DNA from: JAZKFT01 sp039925965
GTDB lineage: Bacteria > Bacteroidota > Bacteroidia > Chitinophagales > Chitinophagaceae
Length of the DNA stretch: 64,000 nucleotides
Assembly: GCA_039925965.1 (NCBI GenBank)
Contig: JBDSXW010000004.1
Coordinates: 62,001-126,000 of the forward strand
Reading direction: 5' to 3'
Part shown: positions 8,284 through 16,269 of the stretch, in pieces
Layout of the letters: every line of letters starts with the position of its first letter
Position numbering within the stretch: position 1 is the first letter of the stretch
Made by a program: the position numbers and the translations under genes
Notes under the pieces: model-generated
Database searches by the model: none
Told to the model about the DNA's origin: nothing
Seen by the model: only the letters and a program-made list of their open reading frames with translations

Positions 8284-8345
8284 TATTGGCGCTCCGCTAG
8301 CCAACGGAGTGCCCAAAATATTGCAGCGTCCCGCTGCTGTATCTA
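8284..8345. repeat. Hairpin repeat, compensatory stem variant
   Basis: The flanks match the other copies (TATTGGCG at left; TGCCCAAAATATTGCAGCGT at right). The stem is GCTCCG...CGGAGTGC instead of CGGGCG...CGCCCG, so both arms changed together while pairing was kept. Confidence 0.6.
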
Positions 8346-8526
8346 TCATCTTCCCGATCTGCCGCCATGGTTCCACAGCATCTGACAAGGACCCAAGTGA
8401 CGCCGGCTCGTGCAATGGTTCATGACTGGAACCATTGTATTTGGGGGAGAATCCAATACTTTTTTATCGGACCGGAGTGTGGTTCGTGAGCCTCATGGGC
8501 ACAAAATTTTTACCTATGGGCAGTTC

Positions 8527-8638
8527 TGTGAAAAAAACCTTTGTAAAAAATTTATTTTTCACAGACCAATTTTTCACAGCTTTGTGAAAAAAACCCCTGT
8601 GAAAAATTTATTTTTCACAGCTCCATTTTTCACAAAGT
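8527..8638. repeat. Two tandem 56-bp units built from TGTGAAAAA/TTTTTCACA
   Basis: Units 8527-8582 and 8583-8638 are about 85% identical. Each holds a TGTGAAAAA-type arm (degenerate TTGTAAAAAA in the first) and two TTTTTCACA arms, so the block can form alternative hairpins. Confidence 0.6.
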
Positions 8639-8671
8639 TGGCTCGTCCGGGGAAAAGTTGACAGTTTTGCG

Positions 8672-8765
8672 AATAAATCCTGCCCGCCAGATCACAAGCA
8701 TTGCCGTAACCGAATACTTCACAAAACGATCATTTTTCGATCTGCCGGTAGGTTGCACCACCGAT
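8672..8765. repeat. Diverged 3' tract of the long hairpin repeat
   Basis: Shares CGAATACTTCACAAA and CGATCATT with 2310-2345 and 7520-7550 but lacks the hairpin. The following TACCAGGTACACGGGTATTT tract parallels ACCAGAAACACGGGCACTTT after the copy at 2202. Confidence 0.5.
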
Positions 8766-9153
8766 GCTACCAGGTACACGGGTATTTTTCCTTTCATTTC
8801 ACCTTTAGCAGTAAAGGTGTTGCCGATTTTGCCCCGCTTAGTTCTTACAATTTTACCGCGACTGCTTTACCGTAAAATGAAAATAAGCGTTTCCCGGATG
8901 TCATGTATTCGGGGAAATTTCCATTTTCGGGGCCTGCATTACCGACCGGGACTTTTTATCGGGTCGGACGATGGTTCGTGAATCAACGAGCTGTTGAATA
9001 AAAAATTGGTGGCTTGCACCAGGATAGAAGAATAGCATCCAGTCAAAACATTCCGGTTCCTAGGACCCGAACCAGTGCATCTGACACGAAACAGAGGATA
9101 GTAATTAACGGGAGTTCACCAGATTAAGGCTGCGAGTATTTGAGTTTTCACTA

Positions 9154-9492
9154 TTACCTAATGAAAGATATTTTACACCCCGGGATAAAATCCGGATAAC
9201 CTTTCGTATGGTTATTAATCAGGTGCCGGATAATGTAACGCTCGCCCTTTTTATCGAAAATTACGAACCAACTGGTGTGCCGGTTGGGTTTGTACGCAGC
9301 ATACAAGGCACCGTATTTTATATCTTTTGTGGGGCGGTGGTATTGCTGAAGAATGCTTTGTATGAAATCGACAAGGGCCTCCAGGTACGCATGTGCTTTA
9401 TCCTTATCTGCAAAGTATTTTTTGTTATGTAGTACAGGTATTAATTTGTTTAATTTACGAAGCACTTAGGCCAGGGTTATTATTCGTTCCAT
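9154..9492 (-). pseudogene. RelE/ParE-like toxin with nonsense codon 9
   Basis: Closely related over its full length to the toxin at 1597-1914 (VLRKLNKLIPVLHNKKYFAD, SWFVIFDKKGERYIIR, LINNHTKGYPDF). The ATG at 9492 opens MERIITLA and is then stopped by TAA at 9466-9468, where the intact gene has TTA (Leu). A downstream GTG at 9465 could restart translation and would lose only nine residues, so residual activity is possible. The C-terminus has diverged (PGCKISFIR). It overlaps the hybrid antitoxin at 9480-9653 in the same way as the intact pair. Confidence 0.65.
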
Positions 9493-9653
9493 GGCAGTCT
9501 GTCTGCAATTTCATAGACCTTTTTCCAAAACTCTTCAATCGTCATTCCACTTTCAAAATCAATATCAAATTGGTCTTTTTCTATAAGCCCTAACTGCTGT
9601 AGCGCAGGGATGGCTTCCTTGTGTTTTTTTAGATTGATCGTAACATGTGTCAT
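9480..9653 (-). CDS. Hybrid or shortened antitoxin
   Basis: From an ATG at 9653 the frame gives 57 residues: a novel start (MTHVTINLKKHKEAIPALQQ) joined to the same toxin-binding half as 1902-2129 (LGLIEKDQFDIDFESGMTIE...DRLPWNE). The frame stays open upstream to about 9700 (VTIQKDAKGN precedes the ATG), so the original N-terminus may have been longer. That upstream part resembles a different antitoxin class ('IxKDxxGNxTHVTI'). The gene overlaps the damaged toxin by 13 bp. It is either a domain-swapped antitoxin or a fragment; the frame itself is intact. Confidence 0.45.
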   Translation of the reverse strand: MTHVTINLKKHKEAIPALQQLGLIEKDQFDIDFESGMTIEEFWKKVYEIADRLPWNE

Positions 9654-9699
9654 GTTACCTTTTGCATCTTTTTGGATGGTTACTCTGGCGACACATTGC

Positions 9700-10132
9700 T
9701 TTGTAAAGTATTTAGCCTACACATAATTATTGGTAGAAACAGCCGCGGCATTTTGAATTTTATCGCTCGAAAATAGTCGGCAAGAAGACCGGACAATTTC
9801 CCATGGCCTTGTTTCGTATCCCACAAACCATTGGCATGGTAATGGTTTTTTAAAGCACGACCCATAGATGGCGTATTAACCGGGGATCCTAATTTCAAAC
9901 GGGTGCAGATAGAATTCGAAAGAACCAGATCTGGTATTCCGCTTCCGATCCTCTTTAAAGTGTTACTCCATGTCTGAGTACCAGTCTAATGCCAACCATT
10001 CACGTCGGTTCCTGTCACTACAACGCATAAGTGCTGGCACCCAGGTTCGCAAATCTTGATCGGTATGGAGAATGGCTCGTGGAGACGCGACCGATTTAGA
10101 CATGGTGCAAATAATATTTGATGCACTACAAC
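9700..10132. other. Intergenic region, no recognised gene
   Basis: A 72-codon minus-strand frame (9680-9898) exists but matches nothing I recognise. The rest appears to be degraded sequence without repeats. Confidence 0.35.
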
Positions 10133-10348
10133 CTACTTATAAAAGCCGGGTGGTGTTTTGAATAATAGTGCCAGCATATTGGCATTTTCATTTGCACTGC
10201 CCGATTCAAAACCAAGTCTTTCAATCTCGGAAATTGCAGCATTAAAAAGGCTATCATTCACAATTTGGTGCATAGCTTCCATTGTTACTGAGGGCATCGA
10301 AGATCTTAAATAATCGATAATAACGTTGCTGTACGGGATGTAAAATAA
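10133..10348 (-). pseudogene. PIN-domain toxin relic
   Basis: An open frame of 71 codons homologous to the PIN start at 7926 (SNVIIDYLRSSMPSVTMEAM, HQIVND). It continues with the PIN-like ISEIERLGFESGS and stops at 10133. The initiator ATG has become TTA, the first catalytic Asp is replaced (DTN to YSN) and the protein is little more than half a PIN domain, so it is a relic. It lies downstream of an equally decayed antitoxin. Confidence 0.55.
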
Positions 10349-10355
10349 GGGCTTT

Positions 10356-10581
10356 TCAATCCCATTAAGTCCGGTTCTTTTCTATCTTATTGTTGAATGC
10401 AATGGCAATTTCAACTGACATAATACAGAGAAATCAAAAGACTTTTGGTAGCAATATTGCTTTTTTGCAACGCCATTTAATTTATGTAGTCTTACCGAGG
10501 GGTTAGTGTTTCGCACTTATAAATGGGAATTAAAACAGCATTGGACTTACCTGTATTATCAGAAATATATGGATGTGTCAT
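10356..10581 (-). pseudogene. Antitoxin relic of the PIN-type pair
   Basis: Decayed homologue of 7934-8161. The N-terminus reads MTHPYISDNTGKSNAVLIPI, then diverges and meets stops. The span (226 bp) is not a multiple of three, so at least one indel is present. The end retains the CAATCCCATT sequence that overlaps the stop codon in the intact gene. Confidence 0.5.
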
Positions 10582-10997
10582 TCTATCTTTCATTGATAAG
10601 GCTACTTTCCGCTTTGGATATTGCAGTTTTTAGACGTGTACAAATAAGACGCCGAATCGAACGGCTACACTCGCCGGGCAATCGGTAAGCCAAACATTCA
10701 GGCAGCGGTGCGTTTAACTTTGCTCATGTCAGGCAGGCTACAATCGATGACCGGAGTCCTATTAAAAGCAGAATTTCAAATTGGTCAGATAAACGGTGCC
10801 TTAATATATCCGGTTAAGTTGGAAGTAGAAAAAAAAATGCCGTTATGTTTATATTTTAATTATTTAGTCATTATATTGAGCGGGCTTAAGTATTTAACAT
10901 TCCCCGGAAAGTAATTTTAACCCGGTTGAACTTCCTGAAAGCCGACAACCTCATTGTCGCATAATAAAGAAGGAAGAACAACCACAACCAACTAAAC
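10582..10997. other. Intergenic region before the secreted module
   Basis: No recognised gene and no repeat copy. Plus-strand frames here lack family features. The last about 100 bases are AT-rich leader sequence of the gene at 10998. Confidence 0.4.
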
Positions 10998-11969
10998 ATG
11001 CAAAAGTTTTTTGTTCTCTCTTTTGTACTTATTGTAACCAGTACAGCGTCCTTTGCCAAAATATGGCGGGTTAACAATACCCCTGGCATTATAGCAGATT
11101 TTACCACCGCGCAGGCCGCCCATAATGGCGCAGCCGATGGCGACACCATCCACCTGGAACCCTCAATTACAGCGTACGGAGGTTTTACCGCAACAAAAAG
11201 GCTGATATGGATAAGTACGGGAGCTTTCCTGGGCTCGCATCCTGGCGAACAATTTTCGCTTACGCCTGGCAGACTTAACAGCTTTGTTAGCTTTAACAAC
11301 GGCAGCCAGAATTCCGTTTTTAGTGCTGATGCAGATAATACCATAGATATAAACACCAGCAATATCCGTGTGGAACGCAGTTATATAATTGGCCAGGTCA
11401 ATTTGAACAGCGGCTCTAATTCTGTAGTCATCAATTGCTATATCGCTGGTGGAATGAGCGTTGCCGGAGGATCTAATCATATCATTACTAATAATATTGT
11501 CAACGACTTCCTTTCAGTAAGTGCGGGAGCTTCTGCCGTCATCACAAATAATGTTTTTAACGCAGTGTCGGCCGTGATTACTTCCGTGTACAACAGCACC
11601 TTGCAGAATAATATCTTTAACAAAACAACAGCCACCATCCCGTTCAATAATTGTATTGTAGAAAACAATATGAGTGGCGCTCCCAACGTATTGCCGGCAG
11701 GTAACAATAATCAGAACAACATTTCAATGAGTTCCGTTTTTATCAATAACAGTGGCATCACTGATGGTGACTTCGTGTTGAAGATCGGCAGCCCTGCGAT
11801 TGGTGCTGGCACAGGTACGCCCGCGGTAGACCTTGGGGCATATGGAGGTCCGTCTCCCTTTAAGTTCGCAGTTCAGGCAGCTATTCCTGCTATCTATAAA
11901 ATCACCGCACCCGCAGCTCCGGCCGGAAATACGATGAATGTAACATTCAGTACAAAAAGTAATAATTAA
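10998..11969 (+). CDS. Secreted right-handed beta-helix-like protein
   Basis: 323 residues with a signal peptide (MQKFFVLSFVLIVTSTASFA). After AKIWRVNN comes a conserved segment (DFTTAQAAHNGAADGDTIHL), which in this type of protein opens a parallel beta-helix: 'things that occur over a set of positions' followed by many short Asn/Val/Ile-rich rungs (NSVVINCYI, NHIITNNIVN, SAVITNNVFN). Such helices often bind or cleave polysaccharides, but no catalytic set is recognisable. A paralogue with the same start and end is at 45320-46339. The stop codon is 2 bp before the next gene, so the two are co-transcribed, and the same pairing recurs with the paralogue. Confidence 0.7.
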   Translation: MQKFFVLSFVLIVTSTASFAKIWRVNNTPGIIADFTTAQAAHNGAADGDTIHLEPSITAYGGFTATKRLIWISTGAFLGSHPGEQFSLTPGRLNSFVSFNNGSQNSVFSADADNTIDINTSNIRVERSYIIGQVNLNSGSNSVVINCYIAGGMSVAGGSNHIITNNIVNDFLSVSAGASAVITNNVFNAVSAVITSVYNSTLQNNIFNKTTATIPFNNCIVENNMSGAPNVLPAGNNNQNNISMSSVFINNSGITDGDFVLKIGSPAIGAGTGTPAVDLGAYGGPSPFKFAVQAAIPAIYKITAPAAPAGNTMNVTFSTKSNN

Positions 11970-11971
11970 CA

Positions 11972-14491
11972 ATGCTGATGCGGAAAGTACTTGCTTTAAT
12001 TACGGGCTTTTTCTGTATTATACAGATGTATGCGCAATCTAATATTGTAACTGCAGAATTTTTTGTAGATACTGATCCGGGATTTGGCAATGGCACCCCG
12101 ATAACAGTTCCTAACCTCCCAAATGCTTTGAATGTAAATTTTTCCGTACCAGTTGGCGGACTGTCTGCGGGTACTCATTTTTTATTTTTAAGAAGCAGGG
12201 ATGCCAACGGCAAATGGAGTGAAACAAACAGCCGGGTTTTCTTCAAACCCATTTCAGCCTTGCCTTCCACCATAATAAAAGCTGAATATTTTATTGATAC
12301 AGATCCTGGGTTTGGCAAGGCCAACGACATAAATATAGGCCCGGGTATAAACATTATCGATACTACATTTTCCACTTCTATAGAATTGCTTTCACCAGGT
12401 ATCCACTTTATTTTTATTAGAAGCAGAGACGCGAACGGCAAATGGAGCGTAACGAATAGCCGGGTTTTCTATAAACCTGCGTCAGGTACGATTTTATCTA
12501 TAGTAAAAGCTGAATATTTTATTGATACTGACCCGGGTTTTGGAAAGGCTAACGACATACCCGTAGCGGCAGGCACGGTGGTAACCAATAATACATTCTC
12601 CGCTCCTATCGATACCTTGGCCACAGGCATTCATTTCATTTTTGTGCGAAGTAAAAATGCCAGCGGAAAATGGAGTGTGACGAATAATTTTATCTTTTTT
12701 AAACCGCGTTCTGATATCGCTCCTGCTATCGTTAAGGCTGAGTATTTTGTAGATGCTGATCCGGGTTTTGGTAATGCGACCATTATACCGGTAAGCCCTG
12801 GCGTTAATTTGTCAAACGTTCCGTTTACTTTATCAACAGCTACACTTACAGAAGGGGTTCACTTTCTGTTTGTAAGAAGCAAGGCTGCAGACGGAGATTG
12901 GAGTTTTGGCAACACCATTCCTTTTGTAAAATTGAAGAGAGCACCGGAAAATATTACCAATATTGAATACTTTATTGACATTGAACCAGGATTTGGAACG
13001 GCAGTGCCAGTTGCGGTCAACCCGGCTCTTACCATTGATAACTTTATTGCACCGGTAAATATTTCAGGGCTTTCTGCGGGCAATCATAAATTGTATCTGC
13101 GCAGCCGGGGTGCCAATGGTTACAGCATTACAAATGCATACGAATTCCCTATTTCAGCCACTGCACCGGGACCTTATATTAATATAAACAGCATTGTAAA
13201 AAAAGTATTCTGTGCCTGGGATTTTGTTAGGATTTCTTACGACGCCAGGGTCACTTTTAATACCGGCAACGTATTTAACGCGGAGTTGAGTGACGCCAAC
13301 GGAGTCTTTGCTGCCAATCCGCCAATCATTGGTTCCTATGCCGGCACCAGAAGTACCATCATTGAATGCAGGCTACCAGCGCATTTGCCCGACGGCACCA
13401 ATTACAGGATACGGGTAAGCAGTTCAAACCCTGTTGTAACAGGTGTTCCCGGCAACGATGGACTTACCATTCATGATCGGCCCTATGCCCAAACAGTCAC
13501 CGGGCGAACCCAGGTAAATGGCAATTTTACATGGCCTTATAGTATACCAAATGTAGTCACGAGCAGTTATGCCTGGTATATTACCGGCGGATCTCAGATA
13601 ACAGGTCTCAATACCAATGCAGGAGATATAAAATGGGCACAGCCAATAACCCCAAGCATCACCGGGGCCATCAATATTTATGAAACCAACCAGTATGGCT
13701 GTGTGGGGGATCCCGGCATATTAAATCCTGTTATTTACAAACTGCATATAGCGCCGAATGGCGCCGACTCTGCCCATGTAGGTAGTACAATTGTATTACC
13801 CACCAGCAGCGATGGCGCTTTCGATCCCGGCAATACCTATACGGCCGAATTGAGTGATCAGAACGGCGGTTTCGATACACCTTCACTCAGCGCTGTTATC
13901 ACTGCCAGCGGTAACGGAGTAGCCCAATCCAATACTATTAACCTTTCAGTGCCCTGCAGCCTGCCCGGCGGTGCCGGCTACAGGGTTCGGGTGCGGAGTA
14001 GTAATCCTGCCTTTACCGGCGATACCACGAGCATTAAAATCGTACAACCCAATATAGGCGCAGATACTGCTATTCTGCTTTCTTGCCCCGGTGAAACAAC
14101 TAACCTGCTACTATTGTATACCAAAACAGGGTACACCTATTTGTGGAACACGCCTGCACCCGCTACCGCGCCTGCCGGTAACTACCGCGTAACCGGCACT
14201 ACTATCTATGGCTGTAGCGATACCGCATTTGTAATATTAGCGTTGGAAACGGCTACCTGGACAGGCACTGTAAGCAGTGACTGGCATGTGGCCGCCAATT
14301 GGAATATCGGAAAGGTTCCGGGAGATGTTACGCATGTAATCATCGCTGCAGGAACTCCTAATAATTGCGTACTTAGTAACAGTAATGGTAGTGCGGCCAG
14401 CATACAGATGCGACCAGGAGCGTCCATGCAGACCCTTAATAACAGGCAGGTGGTAGTCAAAGGAAAATGCGCTACGCTCCCATCGAATTGA
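11972..14491 (+). CDS. Secreted protein with tandem 'EYFIDTDPGFG' repeats
   Basis: 839 residues. ATG at 11972 or, two codons on, 11978; either gives a signal peptide (MRKVLALITGFFCIIQMYAQ). Residues about 25-400 hold five repeats of about 70-75 residues, each with a strand pair A.YFIDTDPGFG and H.(I/L)F(L/V)RSR(D)ANGKWS. The middle has Ig-like segments (SYDARVTFNTGNVFNAELSD and a second copy after residue 600). The end is a domain starting ATWTGTVSSDWHVAANW, like the end of 3089-7024. No T9SS sorting motif is visible, unlike the paralogue at 43726-45285. Probably extracellular and structural or adhesive. The 3' end abuts a dispersed repeat at 14516, so a truncated C-terminus is possible. Confidence 0.75.
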   Translation: MLMRKVLALITGFFCIIQMYAQSNIVTAEFFVDTDPGFGNGTPITVPNLPNALNVNFSVPVGGLSAGTHFLFLRSRDANGKWSETNSRVFFKPISALPSTIIKAEYFIDTDPGFGKANDINIGPGINIIDTTFSTSIELLSPGIHFIFIRSRDANGKWSVTNSRVFYKPASGTILSIVKAEYFIDTDPGFGKANDIPVAAGTVVTNNTFSAPIDTLATGIHFIFVRSKNASGKWSVTNNFIFFKPRSDIAPAIVKAEYFVDADPGFGNATIIPVSPGVNLSNVPFTLSTATLTEGVHFLFVRSKAADGDWSFGNTIPFVKLKRAPENITNIEYFIDIEPGFGTAVPVAVNPALTIDNFIAPVNISGLSAGNHKLYLRSRGANGYSITNAYEFPISATAPGPYININSIVKKVFCAWDFVRISYDARVTFNTGNVFNAELSDANGVFAANPPIIGSYAGTRSTIIECRLPAHLPDGTNYRIRVSSSNPVVTGVPGNDGLTIHDRPYAQTVTGRTQVNGNFTWPYSIPNVVTSSYAWYITGGSQITGLNTNAGDIKWAQPITPSITGAINIYETNQYGCVGDPGILNPVIYKLHIAPNGADSAHVGSTIVLPTSSDGAFDPGNTYTAELSDQNGGFDTPSLSAVITASGNGVAQSNTINLSVPCSLPGGAGYRVRVRSSNPAFTGDTTSIKIVQPNIGADTAILLSCPGETTNLLLLYTKTGYTYLWNTPAPATAPAGNYRVTGTTIYGCSDTAFVILALETATWTGTVSSDWHVAANWNIGKVPGDVTHVIIAAGTPNNCVLSNSNGSAASIQMRPGASMQTLNNRQVVVKGKCATLPSN

Positions 14492-14999
14492 TCGGCTTGC
14501 AGCAATTTTTTCCAGGTTGGTGTTCCCCACAACAACCGTCAAGCTGAATTTGCATCACGCACACCGATATTGCATGTTTTCACCAACAACTGCCACCTTC
14601 AAAAAAAAATTCAACGGGCATGCTGTATGACACCGATAAAAAAAATGGCACTACTTAAGATTACGGCGGCGGGTGTCTAAATACCGCCGCATCGACTAAT
14701 ATGCCATCACCCAATCTAATGCCAATACAACTGCCTGGCTAAAAAAATCGGTAAACCTAACCTGGTGCAGTGATTTACCTCTTGTTTTTTTTAAACTATG
14801 TTAGCATGTATCTGGCTATTTATTATAGTATAAATGCCTTTTAATGTTCCAGGGTTTGTGCCATTAACTTTTCCCGCTGATTAAGAAGGGTTCGTAATTG
14901 TGCCACAGATTGACTAAGCCCTTCTTTTTAGTACACTATACTAATCGTTAGTATTCTAGAGAAAAACAAACATTTAAAAATTGTACGACTGCCTGCATC
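14492..14999. other. Intergenic region between convergent units
   Basis: Holds a full 72-bp element (14516-14587) and its decayed extension to about 14700. The remainder is AT-rich with no gene. A loose hairpin (AAGAAGGG 14883-14890 with CCCTTCTT 14919-14926, then T's) is weak. Confidence 0.5.
14516..14587. repeat. Dispersed 72-bp element
   Basis: GTTGGTG at 14516-14522 and CACCAAC at 14581-14587, exactly the length of 1367-1438. The interior is similar (GTTCCCCACA; GCATGTTTTCACCAACAACT). Confidence 0.65.
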
Positions 15000-16253
15000 C
15001 TATCTCTTGTTGATTAATTTTCTTAATTCCTCCATTTGCTCCTTTAAAACCTGAATTTGATTTTGCTGCTCCCTTATCGCCGTTATCACCACAGGTATCA
15101 AGCCACTGTAATTGACAGTTAGCAGTCCTTTACTATCCTCTTTTACGAGCTCAGGAAATATCTTTTGTACCTCCTGTGCCAATACGCCAATCTGTGTTGA
15201 CTGATCTTTGTACGCATCTTTCCAATTATATGTATAGCCATTTATCTTCATCAGATGAATTAGTGAATTGGACATGGGCGTAATATTTTTCTTCAATCTT
15301 TCATCGGAGGATTGTGTGAGTGTTCCGCTTAAAGTGGCGTCCCCGGTGGCTTTCAGGCTGAACACATTGCCAACTCCGCCATAAAAGAAATTCAATTCCG
15401 CACCTGTAGAAGTAGCTTTAGTGATGGCTGCGATATCCCAATATTTTGCAGGATGGGCTGTAGTTTTAAAACTAAGCCTTGCGTAATCGTCCTCATTTTC
15501 TTCGACTAAAATTTCCGGATTGCCGGAGCTACTATTCCCATTTACATGCAGCCTTACAACCGGAGCCGAGGTGCTGATACCAATGTTTCCGTTTTTTAAT
15601 ACTACCATCGCATTGCTGCGGCCAATCGCTCCATCACCATTGCCAATAATGAATAACGGTGTGGTAGGGGTAACGATTTGTTCCGGGCTGTTGAGAATAG
15701 GGTTATTATCTACCCCAACTACTGTAGAGCCATATCCCCTTGCAATTGAATTATTTCCCATTGCAGTTGAATAAGGACCATTTGCTGTGGAAAGACCTAA
15801 CGCTGCAGAAAAATTTCCTGTGGCGGTTGAAGATCCCATTGCAAACGAATATTCTCCGGAGGCAGTAGCGCCAAATCCCGTGGCAAAAGAATTATGACCT
15901 GAAGCAATGGTATAACTGCCCATTGACACAGAAGCGCTTCCACTGGCTTCGGTCTCTATGCCAGCTGCAAATGAATAATCTCCAACATTCGCTTTATTCC
16001 ATGCTGTACCTGCAACATAGCCCACTCTAAATGCGGCTTTATCAGCATACCACATCATTCGCCTGCCAGCGCCTGAAACAGGGGGATTGCCGGGTGTTAC
16101 AGGAATAATACCTGTAGCGGTAAACACTACACTACTATCCGCAACATGCAACCTGGCCATAGGAGTACTGGTACCAATGCCAACATTTTGTGCTTCGCAA
16201 TCTAAAGTTGAGAATTGATAAACGATAATTAAAAATAGAATCGTCTTTTTCAT
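15000..16253 (-). CDS. Tail-fibre-like surface protein with S74 peptidase domain
   Basis: 417 residues with a signal peptide (MKKTILFLIIVYQFSTLDCEA) followed by the hallmark QNVGIGTSTPMARLHV. Residues about 95-200 are YadA-head-like repeats (SFAMGSSTATGNF, STAMGNNSIARG). Residues about 315-417 form a peptidase S74 (intramolecular chaperone) domain: SSDERLKKNI, with the Ser316/Lys321 dyad, GYTYNWKD, IGVLAQEVQKIFPEL, then a terminal coiled coil. In phage tail fibres this domain trimerises the fibre and cuts itself off at the Ser. Here the protein is exported, so it is probably a trimeric surface fibre. Last gene of a five-gene operon, 16 bp after 16270. It is the most canonical S74 copy of the set. 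Confidence 0.8.
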   Translation of the reverse strand: MKKTILFLIIVYQFSTLDCEAQNVGIGTSTPMARLHVADSSVVFTATGIIPVTPGNPPVSGAGRRMMWYADKAAFRVGYVAGTAWNKANVGDYSFAAGIETEASGSASVSMGSYTIASGHNSFATGFGATASGEYSFAMGSSTATGNFSAALGLSTANGPYSTAMGNNSIARGYGSTVVGVDNNPILNSPEQIVTPTTPLFIIGNGDGAIGRSNAMVVLKNGNIGISTSAPVVRLHVNGNSSSGNPEILVEENEDDYARLSFKTTAHPAKYWDIAAITKATSTGAELNFFYGGVGNVFSLKATGDATLSGTLTQSSDERLKKNITPMSNSLIHLMKINGYTYNWKDAYKDQSTQIGVLAQEVQKIFPELVKEDSKGLLTVNYSGLIPVVITAIREQQNQIQVLKEQMEELRKLINKR

Positions 16254-16269
16254 ATGAATCAGTTTATAC

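Larger units (their letters stand above)
8276..9153. other. Repeat-rich intergenic region
   Basis: No supported gene. It contains a hairpin-repeat variant (8284-8345), a tandem TGTGAAAAA repeat (8527-8638), and a tract related to the long repeat (8672-8765). Two ATCGG(A/G)..GG...TGGTTCGTG tracts (near 8460 and 8960) echo the end of the 82-bp repeat. Confidence 0.5.

Noticed and set aside
9680..9898. A 72-codon minus-strand frame (MKLGSPVNTPSMG...)
   Set aside because: No recognisable family and only chance-level support; noted as intergenic.
14883..14926. Hairpin AAGAAGGG/CCCTTCTT followed by T's
   Set aside because: The 28-nt loop is long, and it is about 400 bases from the only gene it could terminate.
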